Positions 1-12,100 of a stretch of DNA of 64,000 nt are shown here, piece after piece. Numbering within the stretch: the stretch's first letter is position 1; each line of letters opens with the position of its first letter. The notes under the pieces are model-generated. The model ran no database searches. It was not told the DNA's origin and worked only from the letters and a program-made list of their open reading frames with translations. The position numbers and the translations under genes are program-made. Where the stretch lies: the NCBI RefSeq assembly GCF_037392515.1, contig NC_090282.1, positions 57,808,843-57,872,842 on the forward strand. The letters run 5' to 3'. Origin of the DNA: Haliotis asinina. Lineage: Eukaryota > Mollusca > Gastropoda > Lepetellida > Haliotidae.

Positions 1-607
1 ACTTGAATTCTGTTATTTATGTTCTTTCAGTTAATGAAATAATACTCTTAAATAAGTAAACTTTCCGTTTCGATGGGAAGTACAGGCGTTAGTTATCAAC
101 GACAGGCATTTTGTGAACGCATTACCTTTTATCTCTGCATTATTCCTTCCCCCCACCTCCTTCCAAAAAAACAAAAAAACAAAAAAAAAACAAAAAAAAA
201 CAACAAAAAACAACGTATGGATTGCACGTGCACAACGCAGTTGCCCTACACAGATGCATAGGATGTCATTTCATTTTTGAGTTGAACAGTTTTAAAGAAC
301 GTAGATAAATAAGTGTAGACCATTAAATGTTGACAAACATCCTGCATCATATAGTTGTTTGTGTTTGTATAAGCCGGTATTTTTGAAAATGAAAATCTTA
401 CACATGCAAATTTCATGTCATAGTCATCTTACAACAGTGATAACTGTACACACAAGCATGTCCTAGGGAAGAGCAAGTTTTGATGCATTCGCAAAACATT
501 ACTGCAGCTATTCGGACTGAATCCGATATATCTCTCTATTTTATGAAGTTCCTCTACTATTTTAAAAATATAAATTTTTAAATGCCATGCAAATGGCCAT
601 TTATCTT
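1..607. other. 3' flank, no gene seen
   Basis: No coding signal is visible. The stretch holds an A-rich low-complexity run with interspersed C at about 163-215. Otherwise it is plain AT-rich sequence. If the exon at 608-749 is real, this is its 3' UTR and flank. I found no exact AATAAA on the minus strand here. Confidence 0.5.
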
Positions 608-749
608 TTATAATCTGAAAGTTCCTAAAGAGACCAGACGTTGCTCAGGTAGTACCCCATGATTTTTATCAGAACACAGACATGGAGGAACCTTGACGGC
701 ATCCTCAAACAATCCTTCAGGAACTTTTTCAAAGTCTTCCTTCCCATAC
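608..749 (-). CDS. Probable terminal coding exon of an unidentified gene
   Basis: Read on the minus strand, an acceptor (TTTCAAG at 756-750) is followed by 46 codons and a TAA at 610-608. The peptide begins YGKEDFEKVPEGLFEDAVKV and ends LVSLGTFRL. It is rich in E, D, K and P and looks like ordinary protein rather than chance sequence, but I do not recognise the family. The exon needs a preceding exon ending two bases into a codon. I could not find such an exon between here and the RPRD2 stop codon at 3858. The gene may therefore interleave with RPRD2, have very small exons that I missed, or be a relic. One other frame (beginning GMGRKTLKK) is also open across the segment but has a less protein-like composition. 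Confidence 0.4.
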
Positions 750-959
750 CTTGAAACATAAAAGTTTAACATTTGGTGAAAATGGTAAATATAGTGTATG
801 AATGACCTCTATGGAAGCCTTCACTTTACATGTAAGCTATTTTATCCACCCCAGTTTTTCAAATTATGGCCTGACCAATTCAGTTTCAAACAAAGTGTTA
901 TTGTTAAACAGGTGGCACCAATATTAGCTAAATCCTAAAGCATCTTTATGAGTCTACAC

Positions 960-1349
960 AACTTCTAGACTGGGAACAGGTCCTTGAAGCATACTGGGGT
1001 ATACATACCAGTACAACGTGAGAGATGTTGAGGTCTGAGTTCTGATTTTACAAAGCTTCGTCTCACACCTCTCAATTAGCAAAGTATGCAGTACATCAAT
1101 GTGGCTTCAAAGAACTTCCTCATCCGCCATATTCACCTGACCTGACCCTAAGCAACTTTCACCTATTTCCAAAACTGAAGGAGCATCTCAGTGGAAAACG
1201 CTATGCCAGTTATGACAAGTTCAAATTTGTTGTACTCGTACAGTTGATCAGAGTATCGGGAAATGCTGATTATAGTCTCTGGAGATGCTGATGAAGAACA
1301 CTGTCCAACAACACTCCTGAAATTAGTTGGTGTGACCAGTCTAGAAGTT
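960..1349 (+). mobile_element. Decayed mariner-type transposase fragment
   Basis: From about 1076 the plus strand encodes a peptide with the core HPPYSPDLTLSNFHLFPKLK, followed by EHLSGKRYASYDK. The HPPYSPDLxxSxxHLF motif is the signature around the third catalytic acid of mariner/Tc1 transposases. The upstream part has stops and the downstream part loses similarity, so this is a broken copy. A 14-bp inverted repeat (AACTTCTAGACTGG at 960-973, its complement at 1336-1349) brackets it and may be the element ends, which would make this a roughly 390-bp deletion derivative. Family assignment is firm from the motif. The exact ends are inferred. Confidence 0.7.
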
Positions 1350-1437
1350 ATATAGGCTTAAAACTTTTTGACCAGCATTCGTATTCCACATGCTGGCACC
1401 ACTGACACTTGAGTTTCAGATGAAATAAAACAGGGAT

Positions 1438-1615
1438 GGAGTGAGTGAGTGAGTGAGTGAGTGAGTGAGTGAGTTTTACGTCGCTTTTAGCAATATTCCC
1501 CCAATATCACGGCAGGGGACACCAGAAAATGGGCCTCACACATTGCACCCATGTGGGGAATCGAACCCGGGTGGGGAGCGAACGCTTTAACCACTAGGCT
1601 ACCCCACCGCCCCAC
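1438..1615 (-). repeat. SINE-A copy with (GAGT)n tail and 12-bp target-site duplication
   Basis: On the minus strand this reads as a tRNA-like head (GGGTAGCCTAGTGGTTAAAG box A, GGGTTCGATTCCCCAC box B), a body, then GCTAAAAGCGACGTAAAAC and an (ACTC)n tail, seen on the plus strand as (GAGT)n at about 1438-1475. The 12-bp direct repeat ACAGGGATGGAG at 1430-1441 and 1616-1627 flanks it, marking a retroposon insertion. Of the copies in the window this one is among the best preserved. Confidence 0.85.
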
Positions 1616-1627
1616 ACAGGGATGGAG

Positions 1628-3857
1628 AGGAGCATCAGTGACTAACCATCAAATGATCTGGTGTACCAACCACATACTTCAACCTGAAACACTCATAAGC
1701 ATATGCATATATGGTAGAAGAACAGGTCTTGTCTTTAAGTTAACAATTTCTTTTGCTGAGCCTGTTGCTGAAATTAACAGATAATAAATACATACCAAGA
1801 TAACTACCATAACGTGAGGTGCTAGCAGTCATGGGCCAATGCCAACCTTTGTAACTGCATCACATCAAGTACAAAGACAATTTTCTCGGAACACCAAAGC
1901 ATCGTCCAAGAATCATGATTTTTTAAGAGGCTTAACTGCATTAACATTAAACACATTTAAAGATTATCTGCCAGGGAGAATCAAAATTAGCACAATTCTC
2001 AGTTTTCAGCAACCAACCATGGCAAAGGAAAAGTAGTTAAAAAAGTCAGACTTATTTATTTTTGCCTGGAAATATACATCAAGCTGTACATCTTCCCAAT
2101 ACATCTCACTCTCCACATTCTGCCATGCATACAACTGAATTAAGACTGGAACTGACGCAGATAATCAGGGGTGTCAGATCGTTCACACCACCTTATTCTT
2201 CCATACAAATAGGTACGCCTGTGTACTGTGGGCAGCAACAATGTGTTCAAACTAACAAAAATAGTTCTTTACAGTTCTTTCATAAGCTAAAAATCAAAAG
2301 GAATAAAGAAACTTACAAATGAATACTTTCCAAATATTTGCTGTTGCATCTCAACTGAAAGTAGAAGCAATCATGTGAATCATAATTGCTTGCTTTTCAT
2401 ATTATTAAAGTACTGATAACAAACAGACCACAGCCAATTATTTCAATTAACATTGTGCATGAAAACAGCCTGGTCATAAATGTGGAAATGCTCCTTCTAG
2501 AACTCCACAAAACATTGCTACCAACAATTAATAAACAATTAATTATAGCTTGATATATTTCATTGTTGGACACTTTGAACAAACATCATACATAGTACAC
2601 AAACTATATACTATTCGCCCATGCCTCATTGAAGCAGTGCCATATACTGACACCCCTGCCTGGCAGAACCGTCCCCAAAGACACGACTGAAAATAATGTG
2701 TTGCAAAAATCACAAACAAAACAAGTGAACATAGAATCTAAAAAATGTCCTTTTTCAAAGGGACAATACAAATGAGATAAATAACAGAAATACAAATGCA
2801 CAATAGCATGTGATTTAACACAAACTGTCAGGTAATTGAAGACAGGTTCATGCATTTCTATCAAGTCAACTGTTGAACATTTTGCTACACTTTCAAAGCA
2901 ATGATACACATCAGCTTCAGGGGACCATGGTTACCAAGTCAAAATTAGTCTTTATATGTATAATGACAGGACTATTCCTAAAAGCATTGACAGCACAAGC
3001 ATTATCGACAAGGTTGTGCTGCTGTACTGGGATGCAGTTTCCAAGGAATGATGATGTAGAAAGTAGGCGTTGGACAGCATATGAAACTGCATGTTTTTTT
3101 TTCGTTTAAAAAATAATATCTTCCTCATCAATTCTACATGATAAATCCCCCAAAGGCATTTTCAAGATACTTTCCACTGTAATCATCATAGAACCCATAA
3201 GATTACAGAACTAACTCTATTTCCCTTTATTCATGTCTTGAACCCACAATTAGCTACACATTCATTTTGACAAATATACAAAAACTAGAGTGCATGCCCA
3301 ACAGTCAATTCAAGCCAAGATCTTCAAGAATTCCCACAGGCAAAAAATATATCACTCAGTACAACAGGATATTTCATTTTCATACAGATATACAGTTTAA
3401 AGGTCCAACTTCACTATACCTTAGAAACAGATAAATGCTCACAACTTTTCATAACATGATACTGAAATAAGCTGATGCACTGAACTGCAACTGTCAGGAG
3501 GTTACATGCCCTAAGATTGTCATAAAGACCTCACTCGTGGTGGATGTCAAGAAAACTGAGAATTAACGATTGCATACAAGTTTCATTTGAATTGAAGAAT
3601 AAGTTTCTATCAAGCAGAAACATGACAGCACAATCACATTTTCATAATTCAGTTCAAATGCTGCCATGAATAGTACTTCCCCAGAATTTGCTTTACAGCA
3701 GCTGTCCTTTCTTTGCTGTCATGACTCATGCCAGTTTGGAAACATTCGGCGAATCCTGGATGTAACTAAATTACACAACATTCAAACCACTGTATGGAAT
3801 CTTTATAGATGCCATTCACAAAGCACACATTCCACTTCTCAGTTCAATCACCACTAG
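1628..3857. other. Probable RPRD2 3' UTR plus AT-rich spacer
   Basis: No convincing exon was found on either strand; the open frames here are short and have no recognisable motif. The part next to 3858 is presumably the RPRD2 3' UTR, possibly ending after the AATAAA at 3231-3226. A second minus-strand AATAAA lies at 2060-2055. A segment at about 1802-1859 has a good minus-strand donor (CTTG then GTATGT), but it is out of phase with the exon at 608-749. Confidence 0.4.
3226..3231 (-). promoter_or_regulatory. Candidate polyadenylation signal for RPRD2
   Basis: AATAAA on the minus strand, about 630 bases downstream of the RPRD2 stop codon. It is the nearest exact hexamer that I see. A further one at 2055-2060 could give a longer 3' UTR. 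Position alone supports the call. Confidence 0.35.
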
Positions 3858-6184
3858 TTAGTACCGATAATATGGTCTCCTTCGATCATAAGGATCTGGG
3901 TAGGGTCTCTTGGATGGTGAGGGGCCGTAGGGATCATTATGATAGTATGGGGGATAGCGAGTATATGGGTCTCTGTAGGGGTCACGAGGGGGGTAGTGGT
4001 GTTGTTGACTCCTGTGTCGGTCAAAGTAGGGATCTCTGTAATCAGACCCATAATGTGACCCATGTCCTCCATGTTGCAAAGGTTCCACTGGTTTCCTTCT
4101 CATTTCTGCATGGCTTCCCATGTCTCGATCTGAATTATCAACACGCCGAACCACACTGCCAAGTGTTGAGATGGATTGTATTGATTGAATTGACTTGTCT
4201 CCTTCAGAGTTTTCAGTGTCATTTTCCTCATTTGTTTTTGTCTGAGTCTTGGTACTATTGTCAGTGTCTATTTCTTCACAGGGAGTAATTGTAGTTAGAT
4301 TTGGTCGTCTTGGGTTAAGACTTAACACAGGCTGAATGGGGCGCCCTTCTGGCTGAGACTCGGCAGTTTTTCTTTTTAGCTTCTCTGTGAATTCTATTAA
4401 ATCTTCCCCTGGCTGCAGAACCAGCTGTGACTGTCCATGTTGAGGAGGTGGTCTTGAGTCTGATGGGGATGGGGGTATTGATGGGGGCTTAGGACCCGAG
4501 CCAGGGGTGGGAGAAGTGAGGTCTGCTAACTGACCCGATGCTTGTGAGACCTCCTTTAATACTGGGGCCTGAGAGTTTCTCAATATACCTTTAGGTGGTT
4601 TCGGGAGAGGAGAATTGAAAGGTGGATTTGGCATCTCAGCTGCTGGTGATGATCTTTGGTTCACTGGGGGTACATCTGGTCCTACAAGTGATACAAGAGC
4701 ACTGGGGGAGCTCTGAGTTGAGTCAGAAGAGGGCCAGTTTTCTTTTTGACTAGGAGAAGTCTGAGGCATATATCCTGGGGGTGGAGTCATTAGGGGACTG
4801 TATGAAACTGAAGTGGGAGTTGTTGAAAAATGTGGGGGAGGGATGTGTAGACGAGGAGGCATGTAACTCACAGGGGGATTCGATGGAGGTCGAGGAGGAA
4901 CTGGAGGGGCTAAAGGTTGCCCTCCCATTCCAGGATGCATGGGATGTCCAGGTAATGGTCTAGGAGGCTGACTCATGGGTATACCAGGAGGTAATGTGAG
5001 AGGTGGTCTCTGATCTGGTGGAAGACCTTGAGGATGTGCTGGTGGAGGGACATGGGGAGGGACATGGGGAGGACCATGGGGGGGGACATGGGAAGGGGTA
5101 TGTGGAGGGACATGGGTAGCAGTATGTGGAGGGACATGCTGATGCCCGGGTGGTAGACCATGGGTGTGTCCTTGATGATGACCTTGAGGCGGCCCCTGGG
5201 GATGTCCTGATGGTGGACCCTGATGCAGGGGAGGTCGCTGGAGGTGTCCTGATGGTAGGACTGGAGTTGGTGGCTGTCCTGGACCAGGATGACCATGCTG
5301 GACTGCTGCAGCAGCTGTATGACCAGGGGGCAATACCGGTCCTGGAGGTAGGCTGCTGGGTAGAACAGGAGCACTCACAGGACCAGGATGAATCCCTTGG
5401 GCCAGAGGAGCTTGAGCCACCTGTATTGGTGGACCTTGAGGAACTTGCATTGAAGATTGTTGTTGTGGAACTGGATCTGGGATACTTTCCTGCATATCAC
5501 CTTGATCTGTTATAGACTCATCAGATTCAGAAACAAGACCAGATATCTGCTGCTCTGGCCTTGAGGACTGAATGGAAGGGATAGGCCGGGGAGGTGTGCG
5601 ACTAGTTTCTTCAGGAGGATTTGACTTGGCTTTCCATGCTGCCCATGATTTGGGCTGCAAACCAGTCTCATCTTGATTCCCTTCTTCATCATCAGAGCTA
5701 TCATCAGGCTTTTTCATTTTCGCAAGCTTGGCTTTCTCCACCTGTGACTTAACTGTGCTAGTCAGCAGTGATAAACTTTGCAGAAAATTAGACTCTGATG
5801 CAGAAGGGGCACTCTTCTGTGATTTACTGATAAGTTTAGTGAGAATGTCTATGGGGTTAGATGCCTCCTTTACTTGCTCCAGTAGACTGTCCTGCTCATC
5901 TTCCGGCTCCACCTCTGGAACCTCATCTTGCACTGGTGTTGAGCATCGTTCATCACTCAGAGGAGTGGATCCCCCCTCACTGCCCCCACTAAACACATTC
6001 TTGGCACTATATGACTGAATATTGTGGGATGTTAGGTTCTTGTTGCTCCCAGCAAGGGCTGCATGAGAGAAAACATCTTGTGACTCAGGCAGATTCTTCT
6101 TTGAGTTGTGGGACATTGGCAGACTAGGGATCAGGTTAGCTAGTCTCTTGTCTAGGCCATCACCCATTCCCTTCTTACTGGGAG
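3858..6184 (-). CDS. RPRD2: RPRD2 exon 9 (large disordered C-terminal exon)
   Basis: Acceptor TGTTTTCAG, stop at 3860-3858; about 775 codons. Contains [15 protein letters not shown], a helix [11 protein letters not shown], an acidic [13 protein letters not shown] patch, a Pro/His-rich block with repeated HVPPH units (residues 715-752, bases about 5037-5150), [10 protein letters not shown], and a Tyr/Arg/Pro-rich tail ([10 protein letters not shown] to RRRPYYRY). The low complexity is as expected for RPRD2 C-termini. Long open frames on the opposite strand here are shadows of the Pro-rich codons. Confidence 0.92.
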
Positions 6185-9100
6185 CTGAAAACATAAAAAT
6201 CAATCTTTAACAATCGATATGAAGCAACAGTGCATATAACCCATACTGTCCCTATTCTGAATAACTATCACATGTAATTTGAGTGAAGCTTTTGCACAGC
6301 TTAAACAATAAAAGAAAGAGATGCATTCTGACTTTTCTGGGCAGGTCATGAACTTGTGCAAATGAGAACATTGTAATAAGGATATGATCACCATGTAGTG
6401 AGCGACATTAGTTTTACGCCACTTTTAGCAATACTCCAGAAACATCACAGCCATGGACAGAAAAAATGGGTTTCACAAACTGTTCTCATAATGGGATTCG
6501 AAACAGAGTGTTCAGCATGACAAGAGATATAAACTTTATGAAATATTCTCACACTGCTATTTTTTTCTGTATCAGTCTGTGATCTGTGCAAGTTGCATCA
6601 CAAGCCTGTATAGTTGTAAAGACAATTTTTGGACACATGTCAAATGTCCCATCTGGCAAATACTTTCATTCCTAAGCACACCTGAACTGTAGTGTGTTGT
6701 TGAAGTTAATCATTCACAATCTTCAGATACAGACATCAAATTAATGGTAGTGACGTAAATTATATGAGAGTGATTATGGTATTGCAGCATGGGGAAATGG
6801 GCTTTACACACTGTATTGATATGGAGAGGAGAATGTTCTGATGAAAACACATAGGAAACAACTATATGGAAACAACTTACGCTGATAGACAGCCATGACA
6901 GGCTGGTGTTCTGGTGTGCCTGGGGAATCCCCTCCTGAAACAGGCAAGGCACAATCAACATGAGCAAGTATACACAATAAACACACTCAATACAGTATCC
7001 ATTTTTCACAGTGAAGCACGTATCTCTACAGACTTGTGGTATTTTCATCCCTGAGACAAAAAGATTGTCACTAACGGTGAGGTTCTGTTTCAGCTTCTTT
7101 TCTCACATACACACTCACAGGTTCCTTGGTGAATTAAAATGGAGGTTCTTTAATTTGTCCAGTATTGTACCAGTGTGGGACAAGTCTTATGCTAGTTTCA
7201 GTGTTCATTCAGTCTTTACCGAACTGGTTATGGAACAGATGACCATCAAAAGAATTTCCAATTCAATCATTTATCAGAAAAAAACCCCAAAAAACTATAT
7301 ACAGACTGATAATGAAAGTTTTTAAAAACATTTCCACAAAAAATAGGGCAAAATGAAGATATGTAAGCTTCCACGTATCTGTGAGTGAGTGAGTGAGTGA
7401 GTGAGTGAGTGAGTGAGTGAGTGAGTGAGTGAGTGAGTGAACAAATACTGGTACTCAATAAATGATGTACTCCACATTATCCCAACAATACCACTGCCTC
7501 CACAGCTGTGCCTTAACATGGCGGGTGTTGCACACTGGAAAACTGAACACACCCTTGGATATATCAGCAAAAAAGGTACACACAAAAAAAATCCATTAGT
7601 AACTATTTTAGTCACATGCATTTAAAATTAAAGTTGACCTTAGGTCATTAGATTATGAATATATACCTTACAGTCAACTTTGAAAAAGAGGTTATATTTT
7701 CATTAATTCAAAATATGTTAAAGAACTTTATGGCTCAAACCAACAAGTGCACATCACAAGTTGATTTGAACCACCAACATTCACTTGTTTTTTTAGGTAT
7801 GGTAGATAATGCCACAATGTTTACAATAGACGCAAACAACATGAAATGAAATGTGAAAAAACACAATTTACCATGGCTCTAAGTTGCTAGGGAATTGGCT
7901 GCACTTGCAAATTTGAGAAATGTAACAAAATATGAAACACACACCCTTCGGTAAGTGAGGTAAAAATTCAATTTTAATTTAGCTAATACCAGTAAGTCAA
8001 AATATTAACTTGGAGGCCTGTTGACCAATACCCTTGTCCTCAATCAGTTTTAGAAACAAGTATCACTGCTGCTTGTCCAGACAACATTTGTTTCTGGCAA
8101 TATCAATATTGCTAAGAGGGAACTATGAAAGTGAATAAAAAAGATATGGCTCTAGCTGATTACGAAACACACAATCAGACACGAGATGTGACAATTTTCT
8201 CTTCAAATTATTTCCTGATCTTGATTGAATTTGTCCTCCTCTAATATGATAGCTCTCTGTCTGGATCTGACAAACAATCTATGAGGGTCACTTCTGGGCA
8301 ACCATCAGGCATGTATGGCCAGGAAAAGGAATGATGCATGCAGTGTGTGAAATAGCCACTGGCCAGCTAGTTCATGGCTAGTAAAACTCCAGTCGGGTCA
8401 GTAAATCTCCACTGTAACTGGCCCCACTGGCTGGTGAATTATCATGGGGTCACTTTGTAAATATATCACTCTCTCCGACGAGTTATAGGTCATATGCAAC
8501 CAAAAAATCAAACATAATTAAAACACATTTATTGCTTATACATGACATGTAATATACATTGCTGCTTTTAAAAAAACAAATAAACAAAATTATAAGCATA
8601 CAATCGCGATTCAAAAGTGCAATATTTTGTACTTGGGCTTACTTCCCCCGAAACGAAGCTCTCGGGAGCCCGAACCCAGTCATAGCGGGTGGATATGCAC
8701 TCAAGTGTAACGACGGCTTCCGATTGGCTGTTTCATTTGCTGATATGCTGGGGGTTCATTATGTGTGCAGAAAGATGATCTGGTTTGATGGGCAATTTAG
8801 AAGTATAGCCAGTGACAAGAAAGTAAGATTCTTTATGGATAACAACTTCTTTTTGTGTACTTGATGCGTCGTTTCAGTATGGATTCATATACTGTTGTCA
8901 AACAAAATCATATACACAAAAAGAAGTCGTTATCCATGAAGAATGTATATAGAGATGTTGGGTTTGGAAAAACATGTTCTCTGAATTTGCACTCGATCCA
9001 ATCAAAAATCATCTCAGTAGAGATGGTAAACTACTGCGTGGCTGGAATCTGTCATTCGTCCAAGTACAAAGCAGGACTTGAAACTGACAAGAGTTTGCAT

Positions 9101-12100
9101 TAGTTTCCGTCAGATCCAGTCATCCGAAAAAAATGAATGTAGTTTGCTTGCAACCCACAGACCTAAAACATGGCATGTGTATCACACGTGCCTAATTACA
9201 TAATGTGGCAGTCTTGGATACACGAGTCATAAATCAACTTATTTTCTTTATGTCGTATAGTCTGATAGGTGTTAAGTTCAAATTGCACGTGTTCAGTGAT
9301 TGAAGCTGTGTATTGCATGTTGTCTTTAGCAGACAGGCAGACAGACATAGGTGTGAATAAACCAGACACTGAGCTTTCTCTGTGACAGAGACTGCTTACC
9401 ACAATCAACAAGTTGTTTTACGTAACGAGTAGATTATTTACTTGTTTGTGTACACAACCAAGATTAGACTACTGCTCACGACCTCAGACGCTGGGCATGC
9501 ATACTATTTCAAGCACCAGAACCTATTTACTGCGCATGCGTTATGGACACAGCGCAGCACAGATGTTGAAACCAGTTTTCCCCCCAGCGCTGGGGGGAAT
9601 TTAGTGAAACGTTTGAACTCCGATTTCGCAGGCTTTTTTTTCATCGCGTTTTTTTCAACTTTATAGGTTGAATTGGCATTTTTTATGATTTGTTTCGGTA
9701 AGTGCATACCTAAAGGTACCAGAATCTGCAAAGTTGTGTTTTACGTTGCATGTGACCTTTAAGTTATAATACACTTTTATATGATACAAGATTATGGCCT
9801 TGTAAAAATGTTCATTGTATCAGCAGTTAAATGATGAAACCTGTGTTATGTTAACAATATCTCAATCTCATCTATTTCTGTAATCGAAAGTTTCTTCATT
9901 CAAATTTTCGGGCTAGTGAAAAATTGTGTGGTCTTGTAACTTTCAACCATAGCTAACTTGACTAGCTAGCAAAATGTGGACACTATTTTGCACACTGGAT
10001 GCAGGAGTTCTTCAGCCAATAAGACAGGATCTTTCAAAATAATTGGACTGAATTTTATTGCTAGCTTAGTTCAGAAATTCTAATCTCAAAAAGAGAAAAG
10101 CAATACCAACAACTGATTCCTCGAAAGTGTACTTGTTGATAATATTGTTTTGAAGATGCAGAAAGGAGGTCCTGGACAGAGTACTTTGCACATTCATAAT
10201 CAGTATTAGAAGTCAATAACTTATTGGCTGTTTGGAAAGTTCACCAGATCAAACCCCTTGGGCTTGTCAGTTTTGCGGAAGCATTGCATTTAGTAATCAG
10301 ACTGCCATTTAATGGAATATATTAATAAAATAAAAAATCTGAACAATCAACAAATTCAAAATGTAAGCTCAAATGGACAATGATCAGTTAAGCAAAGATA
10401 GTAAGCTGTTGAATGGATGAGGATTTTTTGACTGAGTGCCAGTTAAAATGAAAAGCAATTCCACACAAGCATTGTTAAGGAATAAGTGTAGGCACAAAGT
10501 CTACCTTTCACTGTAATCTGTGTTACACTTGCAATAGGATTTAAGATGGACTTTGTAGTTGTAGTGTGAGCATGTATCCCCACTGATGAAGCTGAAAGAC
10601 ACAATTCCCATCACACACTGTCCTGGTGGACAATTGAACTCCTTTAACAAACTTACCTACCTCTCACTAATATCTCATTTGCAGTTTAAATTAATAGCCC
10701 TATAACTCATTTCCTGACTCGAAGAATAGCAGATAATTTTTGGAAAAGACTAAAGCAGATAACTAAGTAATGTTGAAATATACTACCGTAAATAATAAGG
10801 GAACCGATGAGATGACCATTGTTGAGTTAGAAATTGACAATACTGTGGATTTGCCTCTGAACCCAACATATAAAATCACAATAAAATTTCGTATCATACA
10901 CGAAAAGCATATGAGGCAAACTCACAATCACTATCACAATTCTACTAAAAATTAAACTGAAAGTTTCTCAATGACGAAGCAAGATGCAATTTGACGGTAA
11001 GTACATTAGATAGGGGACATCAATATCCTAAGCTGCCTTAATGTTTGGCCAATTTCTTCACTGTGGGAAATACAGTCATCACAGATGCTTCAGCAATGCA
11101 TGGCTTCAAAAAGCAACACCTAGACAAGATTTTCCCATTGTCTGTTGCACAACACAAGAGATTCAACCAGTTTGATGCTGCCTGTCTTGGAAGCAAGTCC
11201 TCCTATCAAAGGTGTGACCCTAACAGCTTACCAATGACCACAAAGACAGGAGTGGACTTCGCAACACTAGGGACATGTTGTGCTGATGGTAGAAAAGGTG
11301 TTGGCAATGAAGTGCCAAGCAGTATGGCAGAGCAACAATTTCTTCCCATATACTGTATGCTAGCAAGAATGTCATGGTGTGTGTCTGTATCATAATACAG
11401 GCTAACTTATTGGGTTATTGTGAATAGCTATTTGACTTAACGTCTGACTGTTGATAAAAGTTAACATCCTTTCACTCAATTTTCCAGATTTAATGACAGA
11501 AGCTCTTGAGCTGCAAGATGACACTGACAAACCACATCTTTCACTGGTCGTCACAATTTCCAGGAACATCACCAGGAAGTATAAAGACACTGAAATGCCC
11601 AACCTGATATGTTCCAAATCTAACATCTCTTATATAATGACCTTGTGCAGGGAGTGTGTATGCCAAAGACCCAGCACCTGGCATCATGGCTCTGATTGGG
11701 GTAGTTCTTAATCAGAATGGTGTGGTGCATCTAGGTAATCAAGTCAATAAACTTCCAACAAGCTTAGCACATTCACTCATTCCAAACACATTAAAGATCA
11801 GTACACCACCATTACATCAATTCCCTTATTTTTTTGCTCAGTAGTATCTTTCAAAGATATTTAGAATATTCATGTCAGTGTTGTACAGCACTTACAAAAC
11901 TGCCCCTTCATCTTAAACGGTAAGCTGAAAACATAGCCTATTTAGACCTGAAGACTTGTAACGTGATGAAAAAACTGAAGTCTTTTCTAAGTGCCACTGT
12001 ACACTCTTTCAAAAGATTCATGAACCAACTTATCCATCTTAATGGTGAAATCTACATGTTTCTTATCTATACTGAGTAGATTCATTTGTACATGCCAATT

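Larger units (their letters stand above)
8487..9758 (+). mobile_element. DNA transposon with THAP relic, inserted in the hAT-like element
   Basis: Bounded by 14-bp inverted ends AGGTCATATGCAAC (8487-8500) and GTTGCATGTGACCT (9745-9758), one mismatch. It contains a broken THAP-domain reading frame (9023-9136) and an internal 31-bp hairpin (8829-8943). A TTA lies beside each end (one base away on the left), so a PIF/Harbinger-type duplication is possible but not settled. Some THAP domains are found in transposases (P-like and others). The family is not identified. Confidence 0.55.
8341..9997. mobile_element. hAT-like non-autonomous element, interrupted
   Basis: Left end CAGTGTGTGAAATAG (8341), right end the complement of CAGTGTGCAAAATAG (ending 9997). 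The flanks are GATGCATG (8333-8340) and GATGCAGG (9998-10005), an 8-bp direct repeat with one mismatch. CAGTG termini with 8-bp duplications are typical of hAT elements. Removing the inner 8487-9758 insertion leaves about 385 bp with no coding capacity. Confidence 0.65.

Noticed and set aside
1802..1859. Possible minus-strand exon with an acceptor GATGCAG and donor GTATGT feeding the exon at 608-749
   Set aside because: The only open frame leaves phase 1, whereas the favoured frame at 608-749 needs phase 2. Joining them forces a different, less protein-like frame, and no exon further upstream was found.
3809..4288. 159-codon plus-strand open frame over the RPRD2 terminal exon (and similar ones at 4973-5374 and 5126-5515)
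   Set aside because: Shadow frames of the Pro/His-rich RPRD2 coding strand. The RPRD2 frame is supported by homology and splice phase; these have low-complexity reading with no motif.
7322..7621. 99-codon minus-strand open frame with THSL repeats
   Set aside because: Produced by the (GTGA)n microsatellite at 7381-7440.
11045..11395. 116-codon plus-strand open frame in RPRD2 intron 7
   Set aside because: No recognisable domain, no splice context, antisense in an intron; treated as chance or an unidentified old repeat.
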